Assembly (NCBI GenBank): GCA_008477525.1
Contig: SPDT01000001.1
Location: 4,588,001-4,652,000 of the forward strand
Direction of reading: 5' to 3'
DNA: 64,000 bases
Source of the DNA: Hypomyces perniciosus
Lineage: Eukaryota; Ascomycota; Sordariomycetes; Hypocreales; Hypocreaceae
Position numbers and translations under genes: made by a program. Below are positions 62,724 to 64,000 of this stretch, one piece after another (positions within the stretch are counted from its first letter, which is position 1; every line of letters begins with the position of its first letter). The notes beneath the pieces are model-generated. The model ran no database searches, was not told the origin of the DNA, and was given only the letters and a program-made list of their open reading frames with translations.

Positions 62724-64000
62724 TTAATTTGTCTTCACTGGCGTCAACTTTACGAACAACGGAGGCTTCTGCCATAAGTTATACATTTTCATATCATTCC
62801 ACTTGCTGCTTCTTTCATCAAGTTTGAGCTCGAAATTCCATAGAATTCTTGCCAGAACCACACGCATCTCTGCATATGCAAGACTGCAATTAAAAGTTAG
62901 CCAGGGGCGTCTCTCACAGAATGTGAAAAGGCAACATACTTTCTCCCAACACAGTCCCGAGGGCCAAGGCTGAACGGGGCTGATGTATCCCTCTTGTCTT
63001 CAGCATATCGCTCATTATCTAGCCAACGCTCAGGCACAAAGGAATATGGATCCGTCCAGTTTTCTTCGACATGACTGGTGGTATATGCGGCAGAATAGAC
63101 CGTGACCTTTCGCCATGGTTAGTCTAAGTTTCGTAATGAGCCATAGGATGACAATGGGATAACTTACATCACCTGGAACCCAGTGACCGGCGATTCGTGC
63201 ACCTTGGGGAGGTGTAATGCGAATAGTGCCAATTGGCGCGGGTGGATGGATTCGCATAGCCTCGTCAAGTACTGCTAATTGGTACTTAAGCTTTCTAACA
63301 CTCACGAAAGTAATATCATTTTCGTTTTGGAAAGCTCCACGAATCTCGGAGACTAGCTTAGCCATGACATCTGGGTTGACCAGCAGATAGAATGTCACAG
63401 CTGAGAGTAATGTTGCTGTCGTTTCGCTGCCTGCCACTAATAAGATGCCAAAAGTGTGGATTAATTCTGCTTCTGACATGCCAGTCTAGTGACACAATAA
63501 GCTTTTATTCGATTGCCTGCTAATGAATCAGTGAATGTGGAAGGTTCGTACCTTTTCGTTGTTGTGTCTTAAAACATGTTGCATAAAATCAGGCCGATTC
63601 GTCTCATCTCTCAGCCGGCGAAGCACCTTTTCCTTTGTAAAGTTGCTATGGTATTCTCGACTTTTTATTACACTGTTGGAAACCAGCAGAGGGAGGAGAA
63701 TCCTGCTAATTATTGGGAACCTTGAGGCAACATTTCGGAACACAGTCACCTTCTGGTACTTGAAGAGAAGAGAGACCCAACTGTGTAATTTCGAATTTAC
63801 AAGGCAATCAAACGACTCTCCCAATGCCAAGTCTCCAATGATATCGAATGTCGTAAAATTGTACCAGTCGACCATGTCTTGAGGAGTCCCCGTACTCTCC
63901 CGAAGTTTCATTATTAACTGGTCGATGTATGTTTGAATGAGCGGTTCTTGTTCGCTGAGTGCCCTCTCGGAAAAGGCATAAGCAAGTATTCGGCGATGAT
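62724..64000 (-). CDS. cytochrome P450, 3' part (5' end outside the window)
   Basis: Exons in transcript order: beyond 64000 to 63552, 63485-63168, 63106-62940 and 62883-62724. They join in frame, with introns of 56-66 bp, to about 364 residues. I-helix AGSETTATLL, K-helix EAMR, the PERW block (FVPERWLDNERY) and heme loop FSLGPRDCVGRN with its Cys ligand are all present. The C-terminus ends KLTPVKTN. Sequence style fits fungal CYP65-like enzymes, which hydroxylate secondary metabolites at the ER, but the subfamily is a guess. No lesion is visible. The N-terminal membrane anchor lies outside the window. Confidence 0.9.

Noticed and set aside
1..64000. tRNA or rRNA genes
   Set aside because: I saw no convincing cloverleaf, internal A/B box pair or rRNA-like stretch when reading the window by eye. 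A covariance-model scan would be decisive.

Overview
The window is nuclear DNA of a filamentous ascomycete, most likely a eurotiomycete of the Aspergillus/Penicillium/Talaromyces type. Genes are cut by short introns (mostly 46-86 bp) with GT...CTAAC-like...AG signals. The protein families are typical of fungal accessory genome: ferric reductase, DUF3723, patatin-like proteins, a PNP-NACHT-ankyrin NLR, FunK1 kinase, fungal deaminase, Zn2Cys6 factor and F-box proteins. Exon structures were rebuilt by hand from splice signals and frame continuity. Family names rest on recognised motifs, not on searches.

Layout. 0-10 kb: a small coiled-coil protein, a BAH-domain gene, a clathrin-assembly (ANTH) gene, an F-box/propeller gene, a four-TM membrane protein and a second coiled-coil protein. 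10-20 kb: a chromodomain protein, an intact ferric reductase back-to-back with a DUF3723 gene, a short Zn2Cys6 regulator downstream of a palindromic element, and a bZIP gene with an in-frame stop. 20-31 kb: a patatin-like gene with a frameshift, more small or membrane genes, and a 3'-5' exonuclease. 31-40 kb: a tract of degenerate repeated motifs, an F-box gene, and a large NLR whose NACHT module is inverted and whose 3' end is followed by a 5'-truncated LINE. 40-54 kb: decaying genes (deaminase, FunK1 kinase, Ulp1-like protease) and transposon relics. 54-64 kb: an inverted, truncated second copy of the patatin-like gene, a five-exon coiled-coil gene, a cyclin fragment, a hairpin-array element, an HNH fragment and the 3' part of a cytochrome P450 that runs off the right edge.

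Interpretation. DUF3723, ferric reductase (FRE), patatin-like (PLP) and NLR genes are the recurrent auxiliary cargo of Starship giant transposons. All four occur here within about 27 kb (11.3-38.1 kb). I infer that this is Starship cargo, or a decayed Starship. The captain tyrosine recombinase (DUF3435) and the element ends are not in the window, so this is not proven.

Many genes carry one or a few stops or frameshifts while the rest of the frame and the catalytic motifs are kept, which suggests recent decay. Some new stops fit C-to-T change (CAG/CAA/CGA to TAG/TAA/TGA), as expected from RIP or deamination; others do not.
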